The notes: generated by a model from the letters alone, not told the origin. DNA of 64,000 nt from Xylanibacter rarus (GCF_001275135.1 NZ_LFQU01000014.1:31719-95718), one strand, 5' to 3'. Shown: positions 26,711-36,725, numbered from the stretch's first letter. Program-made: numbers and translations.

Positions 26711-26765
26711 TCAAGCCACTACACCTATAAATTAATGCTTCAGGTAACATCCACGGGCGAATCAC

Positions 26766-26799
26766 TTGCAAAAGTAAACATTATATCGTATATTTGCAA
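26766..26799. promoter_or_regulatory. Face-to-face overlapping promoters of menA and the HD gene
   Basis: Plus strand: TTG (26766-26768), 20 nt, TATATTTG (26789-26796). Minus strand: TTG (complement of 26797-26799), 20 nt, TACTTTTG (complement of 26769-26776). Each -33 adjoins the -7 of the other, so two polymerases could not bind at once. Confidence 0.7.
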
Positions 26800-26821
26800 G
26801 AAATTAATGATTCTTAAAGCT

Positions 26822-27460
26822 ATGATTGACAAGAATGTAAGTCTGGACCTTATGGCTTTTATCGAAACAGATATACTGCCTCGCTATGCCGAATTTGACA
26901 AAGCTCACAATCTTACTCATGTTACACGCGTGATAAACCGCTCAATCAAGCTGGCGCAGAAAATTGGTGCCGACGTCAACATGGCTTATGCCACGGCAGC
27001 ATACCACGACCTTGGACTGGAAGGGCCGCGCGCCATACACCACGTAACGAGCGGAAAGATTCTGGCTGCCGACATGCGCCTGCGCAAATGGTTCTCGACA
27101 GAGCAGATAAAAATAATGAAAGAGGCAGTTGAAGACCACAGGGCATCAGCCTCGCACGCGCCACGAAGCATCTACGGAAAGATAGTGGCCGAGGCTGACC
27201 GCGACCTAGAGCCAGAAACCGTGTTCAGAAGGACAATAGAATATGGCATAGACCACTATCCAGAAAAGAACAAAGAGGAACAATGGAAACGCTTCTGCGA
27301 ACATCTTGAAAACAAGTATTCAGCCCACGGATATATCAAGCTCTGGATACCCGGATCGGAGAACGAGAAAAGCCTGAAGCAGATAAGAGACCTGATAATA
27401 CAGCCTGCGCGGCTGAAAGAAATATTCGACAGGATATATGCAGAGGAGACTGCAGAATGA
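26822..27460 (+). CDS. HD-domain phosphohydrolase-like protein
   Basis: 212 residues from ATG 26822. Earlier in-frame ATGs lie at 26735 (upstream of the promoter) and 26807 (5 nt after the predicted transcript start). Metal ligands of the HD fold are visible: H in AHNLTHVTRV, HD in AAYHDLGL, then EDHRAS and EADRDLEP. This group acts on nucleotides or other phosphate esters; the substrate cannot be read from sequence. It is 52 bp ahead of the cyclophilin gene. Confidence 0.82.
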   Translation: MIDKNVSLDLMAFIETDILPRYAEFDKAHNLTHVTRVINRSIKLAQKIGADVNMAYATAAYHDLGLEGPRAIHHVTSGKILAADMRLRKWFSTEQIKIMKEAVEDHRASASHAPRSIYGKIVAEADRDLEPETVFRRTIEYGIDHYPEKNKEEQWKRFCEHLENKYSAHGYIKLWIPGSENEKSLKQIRDLIIQPARLKEIFDRIYAEETAE

Positions 27461-27512
27461 CTATGCCACGACAGACGACCATAAAAACAACGACAGCAAA
27501 CAAAGGATAAAA

Positions 27513-28199
27513 ATGAAGACACTTATAATAACGGCCTTGGCCCTGCTGCTGTCTGTTGCAGGACAGGCACAGACGGCAGACACGCTTCGCCATGAGGTGA
27601 TGCTTGAGACGACAAAAGGAAACATACGCATAGCACTATACAACGAGACACCGCGCCATCGCGACAACTTTATCAAGCTGGTGAAGGAAGGCTTCTATGA
27701 CGGCTTGCTGTTTCATCGCGTGATAGACAGATTCATGATACAGACAGGCGACAGCGCGAGCCGACATGCCGCACCGGGACAGCTACTTGGCGACTCGCCC
27801 GAAAGCTACAAGGTGAAGGCCGAAATAATGTATCCTGCCCTATTCCACAAGCGCGGAGCCGTGGCAGCAGCACGCGAAAGCGACAATGTAAACCCCGAAA
27901 GAGAGTCGTCGGCATCTCAGTTTTACATCGTCTACGGCCGCCGTTTCAACGACAGCATGCTCGACGACGTGCAGCTGAAACTGGACAAGAACACAGGCGG
28001 AACAGTGAAACTGACACCCGAAATAAGAGAAGCCTACAAGCGCTTAGGCGGTACCCCTCACCTCGACGGACAGTATACGGTATTCGGAGAAGTAATTGAA
28101 GGGCTTGAAACCGTTGACAGCATACAACAGGTTGAGACCGACAAGAACGACCGCCCCGTTGAAGACATAAAAATCATACGTGCAACAGTGATAAAATAA
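27513..28199 (+). CDS. Exported cyclophilin-type peptidyl-prolyl isomerase
   Basis: 228 residues from ATG 27513. The signal peptide is MKTLIITALALLLSVAGQAQ. The cyclophilin fold is seen in VMLETTKGNIRIALYNETP, LLFHRVIDRFMIQTGD, SQFYIVYG and GQYTVFGEVIEGLETVD. The active-site FHRV...Q pattern is intact. It folds proteins in the periplasm by proline isomerisation. It carries an insertion (about 40 residues, LDKNTGGTVKLTPEIREAY) common in Bacteroidota versions. Confidence 0.93.
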   Translation: MKTLIITALALLLSVAGQAQTADTLRHEVMLETTKGNIRIALYNETPRHRDNFIKLVKEGFYDGLLFHRVIDRFMIQTGDSASRHAAPGQLLGDSPESYKVKAEIMYPALFHKRGAVAAARESDNVNPERESSASQFYIVYGRRFNDSMLDDVQLKLDKNTGGTVKLTPEIREAYKRLGGTPHLDGQYTVFGEVIEGLETVDSIQQVETDKNDRPVEDIKIIRATVIK

Positions 28200-28501
28200 C
28201 ACGTCCAACCGACAGAAACTCATGCCTGATGCCAAGCCGGCAACATATGCGACGGGCCGTATACGGAGGCAACATAAGAATGCAGAATGTAAGAATACCG
28301 GCTGCATTCCGCACAAAACGTAAGTTGACTGTATGCACTCTCAGGCAGACAAAATAGCAAACGGAACGGCAGCACACGTGCCATTTGAGCGCGGAAAACG
28401 ACCATTTTCAGTCTAAAATCAGGCATCAGCCATGCTAAAACATAGCTTTTTGGGGGATAAAACAATATAAATCGTCATATAAAATACTACATATTAAGGC
28501 G

Positions 28502-28542
28502 TAAAAGGCTACCTTTTAGAGTGCAAAAGGTGGCCTTTTGCA
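28502..28542. repeat. AAAAGG palindrome cluster 2
   Basis: TAAAAGG-cta-CCTTTTA (28502-28518) and TGCAAAAGG-tgg-CCTTTTGCA (28522-28542), each with perfect arms and a 3-nt centre, three bases apart. Confidence 0.75.
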
Positions 28543-28822
28543 TTATATAAGACATCGCCAAACTGCACACTTTGCATAACATTGGCAGTATACCGTTGGC
28601 ATACTGCACTTTACGCATGCACACTTCATACTGCGATATTTACGCAAAAAAGATTTAGAATACAGAATTATGCAGTATGAGAGCGTCATGAAAAATCAAA
28701 AAGAAAGCAAAAAGCGGAAAATGCGAACCACACGCAACACTACGCCGAAGGACAACATCACCTATTTAAGATATTTTTGAGATATTCTTCAAAATAACGT
28801 CCCTATATTCCAAAATTCTTTG

Positions 28823-28830
28823 TATTTTTG
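28823..28830 (+). promoter_or_regulatory. -7 box of lysS
   Basis: TATTTTTG followed by C; the predicted leader to the lysS ATG is about 145 nt. No clear -33 TTG. Confidence 0.55.
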
Positions 28831-28852
28831 CACAAGCCAAACAACATCTTTT

Positions 28853-28952
28853 CAGACAAAAGTCTTTTGTCTGCATTAGGTCCAGGTTGTTTACCGTATG
28901 AAAAGTCTGCTCCGCTGACAGACCTATCAGTCACCGTAAGCGAGAAGACTTT
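28853..28952 (+). ncRNA. Candidate structured leader of lysS
   Basis: Perfect hairpin CAGACAAAA (28853-28861) / TTTTGTCTG (28865-28873). Further on, two mutually exclusive pairings share bases: GTCTG (28905-28909) with CAGAC (28919-28923), or AAAGTC (28902-28907) with GACTTT (28947-28952). No known riboswitch recognised. Confidence 0.35.
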
Positions 28953-28981
28953 GCATTCATCAAAAAAGAACAATTCTAAGT

Positions 28982-30724
28982 ATGAACGTTTTAGAACTAA
29001 GTGAACAGGAAATTGGCAGACGCCAAAGTCTTCAGGAGCTGCGCGATATGGGAATCGACCCGTATCCTGCCGCCGAGTATCCAACAAATGCTTTCTCAAC
29101 AGACATTAAAGCGGAATTCAAAGACGAAGAGCCGCAGAGAGAGGTGTGCATAGCAGGCCGCATGATGAGCCGCCGCGTAATGGGTAAAGCATCTTTCGCC
29201 GAGATTCAAGACTCAAAGGGAAGAATACAGGTTTATATCACACGCGACGACATCTGCCCCGGCGAAGACAAAGACATGTATAATAAGGTCTTCAAAAGAC
29301 TGCTCGACATCGGCGACTTCATCGGCGTTAAAGGCTTCGTATTCAGAACACAGACAGGCGAGATAAGCGTACACGCACAGAGCCTGACACTGCTGTCGAA
29401 AAGCTTAAAGCCGCTGCCTATCGTTAAATATAAAGATGGTGTGGCATACGATAAGTTTGAAGACCCGGAGCTGCGCTACCGCCAGCGCTATGTAGACCTC
29501 GTTGTCAACGACGGCGTGAAGGAGACATTCCTGAAACGTGCCACCGTGTTGAGAACTCTGAGAAACTCTCTCGACGAGGCAGGATACACTGAAGTTGAAA
29601 CCCCAATACTGCAGTCTATCCCAGGCGGAGCATCTGCACGCCCGTTCATAACCCACTTCAACGCGCTGAACGTTGAGATGTATATGCGTATCGCAACAGA
29701 GTTGTATCTGAAACGACTCATTGTAGGAGGATTCGAAGGTGTTTACGAAATAGGCAAAAACTTCCGCAACGAAGGTATGGACCGCACTCACAACCCCGAG
29801 TTCACCTGCATGGAGCTGTACGTACAGTATAAGGACTACAACTGGATGATGTCGTTCACAGAGCAGCTGCTTGAGAAAATATGTATAGCCGTAAACGGAA
29901 AGCCCGAAAGCGTGGTCAACGGCAACGTGATAAGCTTTAAGGCTCCATACCGCCGTCTGCCTATCCTTGACGCCATCAAAGAGAAGACAGGATACGACCT
30001 CAACGGAATGGACGAGGACCAGATACGCGAAGTATGCAAGAAGCTCAACATGGAAATAGACGACACCATGGGCAAAGGCAAGCTGATAGACGAGATATTC
30101 GGCGAATTCTGTGAGGGTACATTCATACAGCCAACATTCATCATCGACTACCCTGTAGAGATGTCTCCTCTGACAAAGATGCACCGCAGCAAGCCCGGAC
30201 TGACAGAGCGCTTTGAGCTTATGGTAAACGGCAAGGAGCTTGCCAACGCATATTCTGAGCTTAACGACCCGATTGACCAGGAGGAAAGATTCATCGAACA
30301 GATGAAACTAGCCGACAAGGGTGACGACGAAGCAATGATCATCGACCAGGACTTCCTGCGCGCGCTGCAGTACGGAATGCCGCCTACAAGCGGTATCGGC
30401 ATCGGTATCGACCGTCTGGTTATGCTCATGACAGGCGAAATGTCTATCCAGGAAGTGCTGTTCTTCCCGCAGATGCGCCCGGAGAAAAAGGCTCCGAAGA
30501 GCACCGTTGCAGAATGGCAGGCTATTGGTGTGCCTGAAGAATGGGTGCCCGTGTTCAACAAATGCGGCTATAATCTTACATCAGACATCAAGGATGTTAA
30601 TCCGCAGAAACTGCAAATGGACGTATGCGGAATAAACAAGAAATACAAACTCGGCTACGAAAATCCCAAAGTAGACGATTTTGCGAAATGGATTGAGAAC
30701 GTAAACAATTCTGATAACGAATAA
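28982..30724 (+). CDS. lysS: Lysine-tRNA ligase, class II
   Basis: 580 residues, slightly longer than E. coli LysS because of a C-terminal extension of about 75 residues ([20 protein letters not shown]...) typical of Bacteroidota. The N-terminal OB-fold anticodon-binding domain ([20 protein letters not shown]) precedes class II motifs: motif 2 [20 protein letters not shown] and motif 3 [15 protein letters not shown]. It charges tRNA-Lys in the cytoplasm. Confidence 0.97.
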   Translation: MNVLELSEQEIGRRQSLQELRDMGIDPYPAAEYPTNAFSTDIKAEFKDEEPQREVCIAGRMMSRRVMGKASFAEIQDSKGRIQVYITRDDICPGEDKDMYNKVFKRLLDIGDFIGVKGFVFRTQTGEISVHAQSLTLLSKSLKPLPIVKYKDGVAYDKFEDPELRYRQRYVDLVVNDGVKETFLKRATVLRTLRNSLDEAGYTEVETPILQSIPGGASARPFITHFNALNVEMYMRIATELYLKRLIVGGFEGVYEIGKNFRNEGMDRTHNPEFTCMELYVQYKDYNWMMSFTEQLLEKICIAVNGKPESVVNGNVISFKAPYRRLPILDAIKEKTGYDLNGMDEDQIREVCKKLNMEIDDTMGKGKLIDEIFGEFCEGTFIQPTFIIDYPVEMSPLTKMHRSKPGLTERFELMVNGKELANAYSELNDPIDQEERFIEQMKLADKGDDEAMIIDQDFLRALQYGMPPTSGIGIGIDRLVMLMTGEMSIQEVLFFPQMRPEKKAPKSTVAEWQAIGVPEEWVPVFNKCGYNLTSDIKDVNPQKLQMDVCGINKKYKLGYENPKVDDFAKWIENVNNSDNE

Positions 30725-30731
30725 TTCTTAT

Positions 30732-30800
30732 GCGGTGACACACCGGCAGGCCGTAAAGTCTGCCGGCTTGTCACCGCAATGCATAAATACATTTTATGCA
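30732..30800 (+). terminator. Tandem hairpins between lysS and gpsA
   Basis: GCGGTGACA (30732-30740) / TGTCACCGC (30769-30777) enclosing CCGGCAG / CTGCCGG, followed at once by TGCATAAA (30780-30787) / TTTATGCA (30793-30800). A T run is missing after the first stem, so terminator function is only likely. Confidence 0.55.
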
Positions 30801-30833
30801 CGGATTATAAACAATAAATCATAAATCGAAAAG

Positions 30834-31829
30834 ATGTACGATTGCGGAAGAATAGCAGTTATTGGCGGCGGAAGCTGGGCTACCGCCATTGCCAAGATTG
30901 TGGTGGGGCACACACATCATTTAGGATGGTATATGCGCCGTGACGACCGCATTGAAGACTTCAGGAGGCTCGGACACAACCCGGCATATCTTACAAGCGT
31001 TCGCTTCAACATTGACGAAATAGAATTCTCGAGCGACATCAACAAAATCGTTCAGGCATACGACACTCTTATATTCGTTACACCTTCACCTTACCTCAAG
31101 AATCATCTGAAAAAGCTGAAGACACGAATTAAAGACAAATTCGTAATTACCGCAATAAAAGGTATTGTGCCTGACGAGAACCTGGTGTGTTCAGAATATT
31201 TCCATCAGGTTTATGATGTTCCTTACGAAAACTTGGCATGTCTTGGAGGTCCGTCGCATGCCGAAGAAGTGGCTCTTGAGCGTCTTTCATACCTGACTGT
31301 AGGATGCAGCGACCGCGAAAAGGCACTGGCGTTCTCTGAGATACTAGCCAGCGAATTCATCAAGACTAAAATCAGCAGCGATGTTATCGGCATTGAATAC
31401 TCGTCTGTGCTGAAGAACGTCTATGCAATTGCAGCAGGAGTATGCAGCGGCCTTAAGTATGGAGACAACTTCCAGTCGGTACTTATGTCAAATGCTGTAC
31501 AGGAGATGTCGCGCTTTCTCAAGACAATACATCCTATAGACCGTAACATAACCGACTCAGTTTATCTTGGCGACCTGCTTGTTACGGGATATTCCAACTT
31601 CTCGCGAAACCGCACATTCGGAACAATGATCGGCAAAGGATACAGCATAAAGAGTGCTCAGATTGAGATGGAAATGATTGCCGAAGGCTATTTTGGCACA
31701 AAATGCATGAAAGAGATTAACCGCCACTGCCATGTAAACATGCCTATCCTTGATGCCGTTTACAACATTTTGTACGAACGCATATCTCCACAAATTGAAA
31801 TAAAGCTATTAACCGATTCTTTCAGATAA
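30834..31829 (+). CDS. gpsA: Glycerol-3-phosphate dehydrogenase [NAD(P)+]
   Basis: 331 residues. It reduces dihydroxyacetone phosphate to sn-glycerol-3-phosphate for phospholipid synthesis. The Rossmann start is RIAVIGGGSWATAIAKI. Substrate-binding motifs are GGPSHAEEVALE, the catalytic Lys in SSVLKNVYAIAAG, and LVTGYSNFSRNRTFG. It lies between lysS and pgi on the same strand, 22 bp ahead of pgi. Confidence 0.95.
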   Translation: MYDCGRIAVIGGGSWATAIAKIVVGHTHHLGWYMRRDDRIEDFRRLGHNPAYLTSVRFNIDEIEFSSDINKIVQAYDTLIFVTPSPYLKNHLKKLKTRIKDKFVITAIKGIVPDENLVCSEYFHQVYDVPYENLACLGGPSHAEEVALERLSYLTVGCSDREKALAFSEILASEFIKTKISSDVIGIEYSSVLKNVYAIAAGVCSGLKYGDNFQSVLMSNAVQEMSRFLKTIHPIDRNITDSVYLGDLLVTGYSNFSRNRTFGTMIGKGYSIKSAQIEMEMIAEGYFGTKCMKEINRHCHVNMPILDAVYNILYERISPQIEIKLLTDSFR

Positions 31830-31851
31830 GAATCACAAAAATCAATAAGCA

Positions 31852-33210
31852 ATGAAAAATATCACATTAGATGTATCTAAAGCCGTTCAGTTTCTTAAAG
31901 AAGGAACAGTAAAAAATTATGAAGCTAAAGTAAAAGAGGCACAAGAGGCTCTTGAAAACGGCACTTGCCCTGGCAATGATTTCTTAGGCTGGCTACATTT
32001 GCCATCATCTATAACACCTGAATTTCTGAAAGAAATACAAGACTGCGCAAACACTTTACGCGAAAACTGCGAGGCTATTGTCGTTGCAGGTATCGGCGGA
32101 AGCTACCTTGGAGCACGTGCAGTGATTGAAGCCTTGAGCAACTCTTTCTCATGGTTAATCGGCGACAAGAGCAACCCAACAATTCTTTTCGCAGGAAACA
32201 ACATCGGCGAAGACTATCTGTATGAGCTGACTGAATATCTTAAGGACAAGAAATTTGGCGTAATCAACATATCTAAATCAGGAACAACAACAGAGACGGC
32301 CCTCACATTCAGACTGCTGAAGAAACAATGCGAGGAGCAAAGAGGCAAAGAAGAGGCAAAGAAAGTCATAGTTGCCGTTACTGATGCAACGAAAGGTGCT
32401 GCAAGAGCAGCTGCCGACAAGGAAGGTTACAAGACATTTGTTATTCCAGACAACGTAGGCGGACGCTTCTCTGTGCTCACTCCTGTAGGTCTTCTGCCAA
32501 TAGCATGTGCTGGATTTGACATAACAAAACTTGTTGAAGGTGCAGCCGACATGGAAAAAGCCTGCGGAAAGGATGTTGCCTATGAAGAGAACCCTGCTGC
32601 CGTTTATGCTGCTGTACGCAACGGACTTTATGATCAGGCAGGCAAGAAAATCGAAATAATGGTTAACTACCAGCCCAAACTGCACTTCATCAGCGAATGG
32701 TGGAAGCAGCTGTTCGGCGAAAGTGAAGGTAAAGACAACAAGGGTATATTCCCTGCTTCATGCGACTTCACGACAGACCTTCACTCTATGGGACAGTGGA
32801 TTCAGCAGGGCGAACGCTCAATATACGAAACTGTTATCAGCGTTGAAGAGCCTGCAAAGAAACTCCTCTTCCCTAACGACGAGGAAAATCTTGACGGTCT
32901 GAACTTCCTTGCCGGCAAACGTGTTGACGAAGTGAACAAGATGGCAGAGCTCGGAACACGCCTCGCACATGTTGACGGAGGTGTGCCAAACATCAGAATT
33001 TCAGTTCCCGTGCTGAATGAATACTACATCGGACAGCTTATCTACTTCTTTGAAAAAGCCTGCGGTATAAGCGGCAATATATTAGGAGTTAATCCGTTTA
33101 ACCAGCCCGGTGTTGAGGCTTACAAGAAGAATATGTTTGCCCTTCTTAACAAACCCGGATACGAGGAAGACAGCAAGGCAATAAAGGAACGCCTCGCAAA
33201 AGAGAAATAA
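31852..33210 (+). CDS. pgi: Glucose-6-phosphate isomerase
   Basis: 452 residues, the short bacterial form. It interconverts glucose-6-phosphate and fructose-6-phosphate. Motifs: [53 protein letters not shown], and the C-terminal [19 protein letters not shown]. It is 22 bp behind gpsA and probably in one transcript with it. Confidence 0.97.
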   Translation: MKNITLDVSKAVQFLKEGTVKNYEAKVKEAQEALENGTCPGNDFLGWLHLPSSITPEFLKEIQDCANTLRENCEAIVVAGIGGSYLGARAVIEALSNSFSWLIGDKSNPTILFAGNNIGEDYLYELTEYLKDKKFGVINISKSGTTTETALTFRLLKKQCEEQRGKEEAKKVIVAVTDATKGAARAAADKEGYKTFVIPDNVGGRFSVLTPVGLLPIACAGFDITKLVEGAADMEKACGKDVAYEENPAAVYAAVRNGLYDQAGKKIEIMVNYQPKLHFISEWWKQLFGESEGKDNKGIFPASCDFTTDLHSMGQWIQQGERSIYETVISVEEPAKKLLFPNDEENLDGLNFLAGKRVDEVNKMAELGTRLAHVDGGVPNIRISVPVLNEYYIGQLIYFFEKACGISGNILGVNPFNQPGVEAYKKNMFALLNKPGYEEDSKAIKERLAKEK

Positions 33211-33329
33211 TTATATCCGGAAAAGCCATGAGCGATTCATGGCTAAAGGACTAAGAAGGTACGCTAAAAGCGCAAAATAAGCGCAAGTAAATCTGCGTAT
33301 GTGCGTATAATCAAACTATATGACATATT

Positions 33330-34064
33330 ATGTTTGAAAAAGAAATTAAACAATATCTAGAAAGACACGGCTTTGAGGCTTTTAAGCCCAAAGCCGTTCT
33401 TTTTGACATGGACGGAGTTCTATATAACAGCATGCCCTTTCATGCTGTCAGCTGGCATAAGTCGATGGAGAGGTTCGGACTGAATATCTCACCGGAAGAA
33501 GCCTACCAATATGAAGGGATGAGGGGTGTTGAAACGATAAAGCTATTGGCCAAGCGCCAATGGAACAAAGAACTGACAGACGAAGAAGCCGCCAACATGT
33601 ATGAAGAGAAATCAAACGAGTTCAGAAAATGCCCCAAAGCAGAGAAGATGGATGGCGTTGAAGAACTTATGAGAAAAATAAAAACTGACGGTCTGAAAAT
33701 TGTTGTTGTAACAGGAAGCGGACAAAGAAGTTTGCTGGAAAAATTAGAAAGCGAGTTCAACGGACTTATACACCATGAACTGATAATCAGCAGCTTTGAC
33801 GTGAAACACGGAAAACCCAACCCAGAGCCCTACCTATGCGGACTGAAGAAGGCGGGCGTCATGCCGTGGGAAGCCATTGTTGTTGAAAATGCTCCCCAGG
33901 GAGTAAGAGCCGGAGTTGCTGCCAACGTATTCACCGTTGCCGTAAACACAGGTCCGCTGCCACAAAAGATGCTTGCAGACGAAGGAGCCAACTTGATATT
34001 TGAAAGCATGCCTTCATTCAGGGATTCGTGGGATCTACTAAGCGAAAACTGGAAAAACCGATAA
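33330..34064 (+). CDS. HAD-superfamily hydrolase, beta-phosphoglucomutase-like
   Basis: 244 residues. HAD motif I is VLFDMDGVLYNSMPFH with both catalytic Asps. Motif II is VVVTGSG, Lys lies in HGKPNPEPY, and motif IV is IVVENAPQGVRAG (Glu-Asn in place of the usual Glu-Asp). The cap is the helical type of phosphoglycolate phosphatases and beta-phosphoglucomutases. The substrate is probably a small sugar phosphate; the exact one is unknown. It lies 119 bp behind pgi. Confidence 0.88.
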   Translation: MFEKEIKQYLERHGFEAFKPKAVLFDMDGVLYNSMPFHAVSWHKSMERFGLNISPEEAYQYEGMRGVETIKLLAKRQWNKELTDEEAANMYEEKSNEFRKCPKAEKMDGVEELMRKIKTDGLKIVVVTGSGQRSLLEKLESEFNGLIHHELIISSFDVKHGKPNPEPYLCGLKKAGVMPWEAIVVENAPQGVRAGVAANVFTVAVNTGPLPQKMLADEGANLIFESMPSFRDSWDLLSENWKNR

Positions 34065-34135
34065 CGAAAAACAAAATACCGCAGGACCAGAATAACTGTA
34101 AAGAACAAAAAATCTTTAGTTGGCAAACATAAATA

Positions 34136-34167
34136 AAAGGACAATACCCACATGGGCATTGTCCTTT
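34136..34167. terminator. Bidirectional terminator between the HAD gene and fabI
   Basis: AAAGGACAAT (34136-34145) / ATTGTCCTTT (34158-34167) with inner CCC/GGG pairing. It serves convergent genes from both sides. Confidence 0.75.
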
Positions 34168-34197
34168 CGCATATAATAGTACTGTTGAAAAAACGTA

Positions 34198-35055
34198 TTA
34201 TCCGTAGATTATCTTTCCGTTTTCATCTTCATAAGGAGCAAGGTCCTTAGCATACTGGTTCATGGCACGAAGGCTCATACCCATAGAAGAGAATCCACCG
34301 TCATGATAAAGATTCTGCATTGTCACCTTACGTGTGAAGTCAGAGAACATCATTACGCAATAGTTTGCACACTCTTCAGCATCAGCGTTGCCGAGCGGAG
34401 ACATCTTGTTGGCAAAATCCATGAGGTTGTCCATGTCCTTAATTCCCTTACCTGCTGTAGTAGGTGTAGGTGACTGAGAGATTGTGTTGATGCGGACATT
34501 CTTCTCACGTCCATAAATATATCCGAAGCTGCGTGCTATGCTCTCAAGCATGCTCTTGGCATCTGCCATATCGTTGTAACCGAAGAATGTACGCTGAGCT
34601 GCAACATAAGTGAGGGCAACCACTGAACCATACTCGGCAATGGCATCCTGCTTCTTGGCAACCTGCAACATTTTGTGGAAAGAGATGGCAGAAATGTCGA
34701 GAGTCTTCTGCAGATAATTGTAATCAAGATCGTCGTATGTACGGTGCTTACGCACGTTAGGACTCATTCCGATAGAATGGAGCACGAAGTCGATTTTTCC
34801 GCCAAGCAGCTGTACAGACTCGGCAAAAACCTTCACCAAATCCTCAACACTTGTAGCATCAGCTGCTATGACAGGAGCGTTGAGCTGCTTGCTCAGCTGA
34901 TCAAGTGTACCCATGCGCAGCGCCATTGCTGTGTTGCTCAAGGTTATTGAGGCGCCTTCTTCTACAGCCTTCACGGCTACTTTCCATGCTATGGATTCTT
35001 CATTAAGCGCGCCGAAAATAATACCGCGCTTACCTTTCAACAAATTGTGAGTCAT
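34198..35055 (-). CDS. fabI: Enoyl-ACP reductase, FabI type
   Basis: 285 residues, short-chain dehydrogenase fold. It reduces trans-2-enoyl-ACP with NADH in fatty-acid elongation. The start LKGKRGIIFGALNEESIAWK carries the atypical FabI nucleotide loop. The catalytic Tyr160 and Lys167 have the FabI Y-x6-K spacing (YNDMADAK). A promoter with proper spacing precedes it. Confidence 0.96.
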   Translation of the reverse strand: MTHNLLKGKRGIIFGALNEESIAWKVAVKAVEEGASITLSNTAMALRMGTLDQLSKQLNAPVIAADATSVEDLVKVFAESVQLLGGKIDFVLHSIGMSPNVRKHRTYDDLDYNYLQKTLDISAISFHKMLQVAKKQDAIAEYGSVVALTYVAAQRTFFGYNDMADAKSMLESIARSFGYIYGREKNVRINTISQSPTPTTAGKGIKDMDNLMDFANKMSPLGNADAEECANYCVMMFSDFTRKVTMQNLYHDGGFSSMGMSLRAMNQYAKDLAPYEDENGKIIYG

Positions 35056-35089
35056 CTTTAATTTATTTCTTTGATTTAATTTTAGAGTG

Positions 35090-35121
35090 CAAAGTTACAA
35101 CTTTTACACAAAATAGGCAAA
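35090..35121 (-). promoter_or_regulatory. Promoter of fabI
   Basis: Minus strand TTTG (complement of 35118-35121), 20-nt spacer, TAACTTTG (complement of 35090-35097). Confidence 0.7.
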
Positions 35122-35241
35122 CATTTAAAGTTAAGAATTATTAGCACAAGCCACTTGACGGCTTACAAACTCATTACAGAATAAGCAGCCGTCATAAAAA
35201 TCAATAAAGCAAAATTGGCTATAACGCCACTGACATACAGC

Positions 35242-35559
35242 CTAAAGAATCACTGCTGTTCCGCTGCACGACACCATAAGCATTGAGCCTGACTCGCCTA
35301 CGGTTTCATAATCGAGATCAATACCGACAACGGCATTGGCTCCAAGAGCCTCGGCACGCTGCGTCATCTCTGCCAGCGCATTGTCTTTAGCCTTGCGCAA
35401 CACTCCCTCATAAGAGCTGCTACGGCCTCCGAAGAAATCTCTGACGCCTGCCAGAAAATCCTTAAACACATTGGCACCTACAATAACCTCGCCCGTTACT
35501 ACGCCGAGATACTCCCTTACAGGTCTGCCTTCAATGGTCTGAGTTGTTGACAATAACAT
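35242..35559 (-). CDS. YbjQ/UPF0145-family protein
   Basis: 105 residues, full length for the family. Conserved pattern [20 protein letters not shown], then [18 protein letters not shown] and [16 protein letters not shown]. The fold is a pentameric beta barrel related to heavy-metal-binding domains. The cellular role is not established. It lies 77 bp behind mnmA on the same strand. Confidence 0.9.
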   Translation of the reverse strand: MLLSTTQTIEGRPVREYLGVVTGEVIVGANVFKDFLAGVRDFFGGRSSSYEGVLRKAKDNALAEMTQRAEALGANAVVGIDLDYETVGESGSMLMVSCSGTAVIL

Positions 35560-35636
35560 AATCGTATGATTTTTCTGTTACACATTTCTTTCCTTTACAT
35601 CAAGATAATTGCTGACGACAATATCCGTGGAGCGAG

Positions 35637-36725
35637 CTATTCGCTCCATGAAATCTCAGCACTGCCGAAACATTTGTGATGGTCTTCATCATAAACCACA
35701 CAGAACTGGCCGGGAGCAACACCTTGTATAAGATGTTCTGAATGCACCACATATTCTCCATCTGCCTTACGTTCGAGCCTTGCCGGATGATATTCGGGCG
35801 TATGACGTATCTTGAACGTTACGCTTACCTCACCGGCATCGCCCCAAGGATTGCATGTAAGGAAATGGAAATCATGTATGCTGAAGTCTTTCTTATAAGC
35901 CGTAAGCGGCTCATATCCCTTACTTACATAAAGTATGTTCTGCTTCATGTCCTTCTTGACCGCATACCAGGGTCCGCCTCCGAAACCGAGTCCGTGGCGC
36001 TGACCTATAGTGTGAAACCACAAGCCTTTGTGCTTGCCAAGCTTCTTTCCTGTCTCCAGCTCGAGCACGTCGCCGGGATTTTCACCGAGATAGCGCCGTA
36101 TGTAATCATTATAATTTATCTTTCCAAGAAAACAGATGCCCTGACTGTCCTTACGCTTGGCGTTGACCAAATGTTCGCGTTCGGCAATCTCGCGCACCTC
36201 TTCCTTCATGTAATGTCCTATTGGAAACAATGCCTTGCGCAACTGCCAGTCATATATCTGGGCAAGAAAATCGGTCTGGTCTTTCACCGGATCAGGACTT
36301 GTTACGAGCCACTTCTGCCCGTCTATGATTTCGGTCTGTGCATAATGCCCTGTTGCTATCAAGTCATAATCGTACCCGGCTTTCTGGTCGAAAGCTCCAA
36401 ACTTTATCAGACGGTTGCACATCACGTCGGGATTGGGCGTAAGACCGTTGCGCACCTTGTCCATAGTATATTTAGTAACCTGCTCCCAATACTCCTTATG
36501 ACAGTCGATCACCTGCAGCCTGCAGCCATATCTGGCAGCAACGGCTGTGGCCATCTCGAGGTCTTCCTCGCTCGAACAGTCCCACTCCTCTTCTTCCTCG
36601 GGACCTATCTTTATATAAAAGCAATCGGGATGCAATCCCTGACGGGCCAACTCATAAACCACCACTGAGCTGTCTACTCCGCCGGAAAGCAGCACTGCAA
36701 TCTTTTTATCTTTCAGATTCTCCAT
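35637..36725 (-). CDS. mnmA: tRNA-specific 2-thiouridylase
   Basis: 362 residues. It adds the 2-thio group to uridine 34 of tRNA Lys, Glu and Gln. The PP-loop is VLLSGGVDSSVVVYEL; the two catalytic cysteines are Cys103 (NPDVMCNRLIKF) and Cys198 (SQGICFLG). TIGQRHGLGFGGG and the C-terminal beta barrel are intact. An acidic insertion IGPEEEEEWDC lies near residues 40-50. A minus-strand -7 box TATGTTTG lies at 36748-36755. Confidence 0.95.
   Translation of the reverse strand: MENLKDKKIAVLLSGGVDSSVVVYELARQGLHPDCFYIKIGPEEEEEWDCSSEEDLEMATAVAARYGCRLQVIDCHKEYWEQVTKYTMDKVRNGLTPNPDVMCNRLIKFGAFDQKAGYDYDLIATGHYAQTEIIDGQKWLVTSPDPVKDQTDFLAQIYDWQLRKALFPIGHYMKEEVREIAEREHLVNAKRKDSQGICFLGKINYNDYIRRYLGENPGDVLELETGKKLGKHKGLWFHTIGQRHGLGFGGGPWYAVKKDMKQNILYVSKGYEPLTAYKKDFSIHDFHFLTCNPWGDAGEVSVTFKIRHTPEYHPARLERKADGEYVVHSEHLIQGVAPGQFCVVYDEDHHKCFGSAEISWSE

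Larger units (their letters stand above)
28200..28980. other. Gene-free gap with palindrome cluster 2 and the lysS leader
   Basis: No gene supported. 28502-28542 holds two AAAAGG palindromes. The lysS -7 box lies at 28823-28830 and a structured leader follows. Confidence 0.65.

Noticed and set aside
28853-28952. Lysine riboswitch before lysS
   Set aside because: The leader is too short and lacks the five-helix layout and conserved core of the known class. Kept only as an unclassified structured leader.
29405-30184. 259-codon open frame on the minus strand
   Set aside because: Antisense to lysS class II motifs; Val/Tyr/His-rich shadow.
35742-36668. 308-codon open frame on the plus strand
   Set aside because: Antisense to mnmA, which has both catalytic cysteines and the PP-loop. 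No recognisable motif in the antisense translation.
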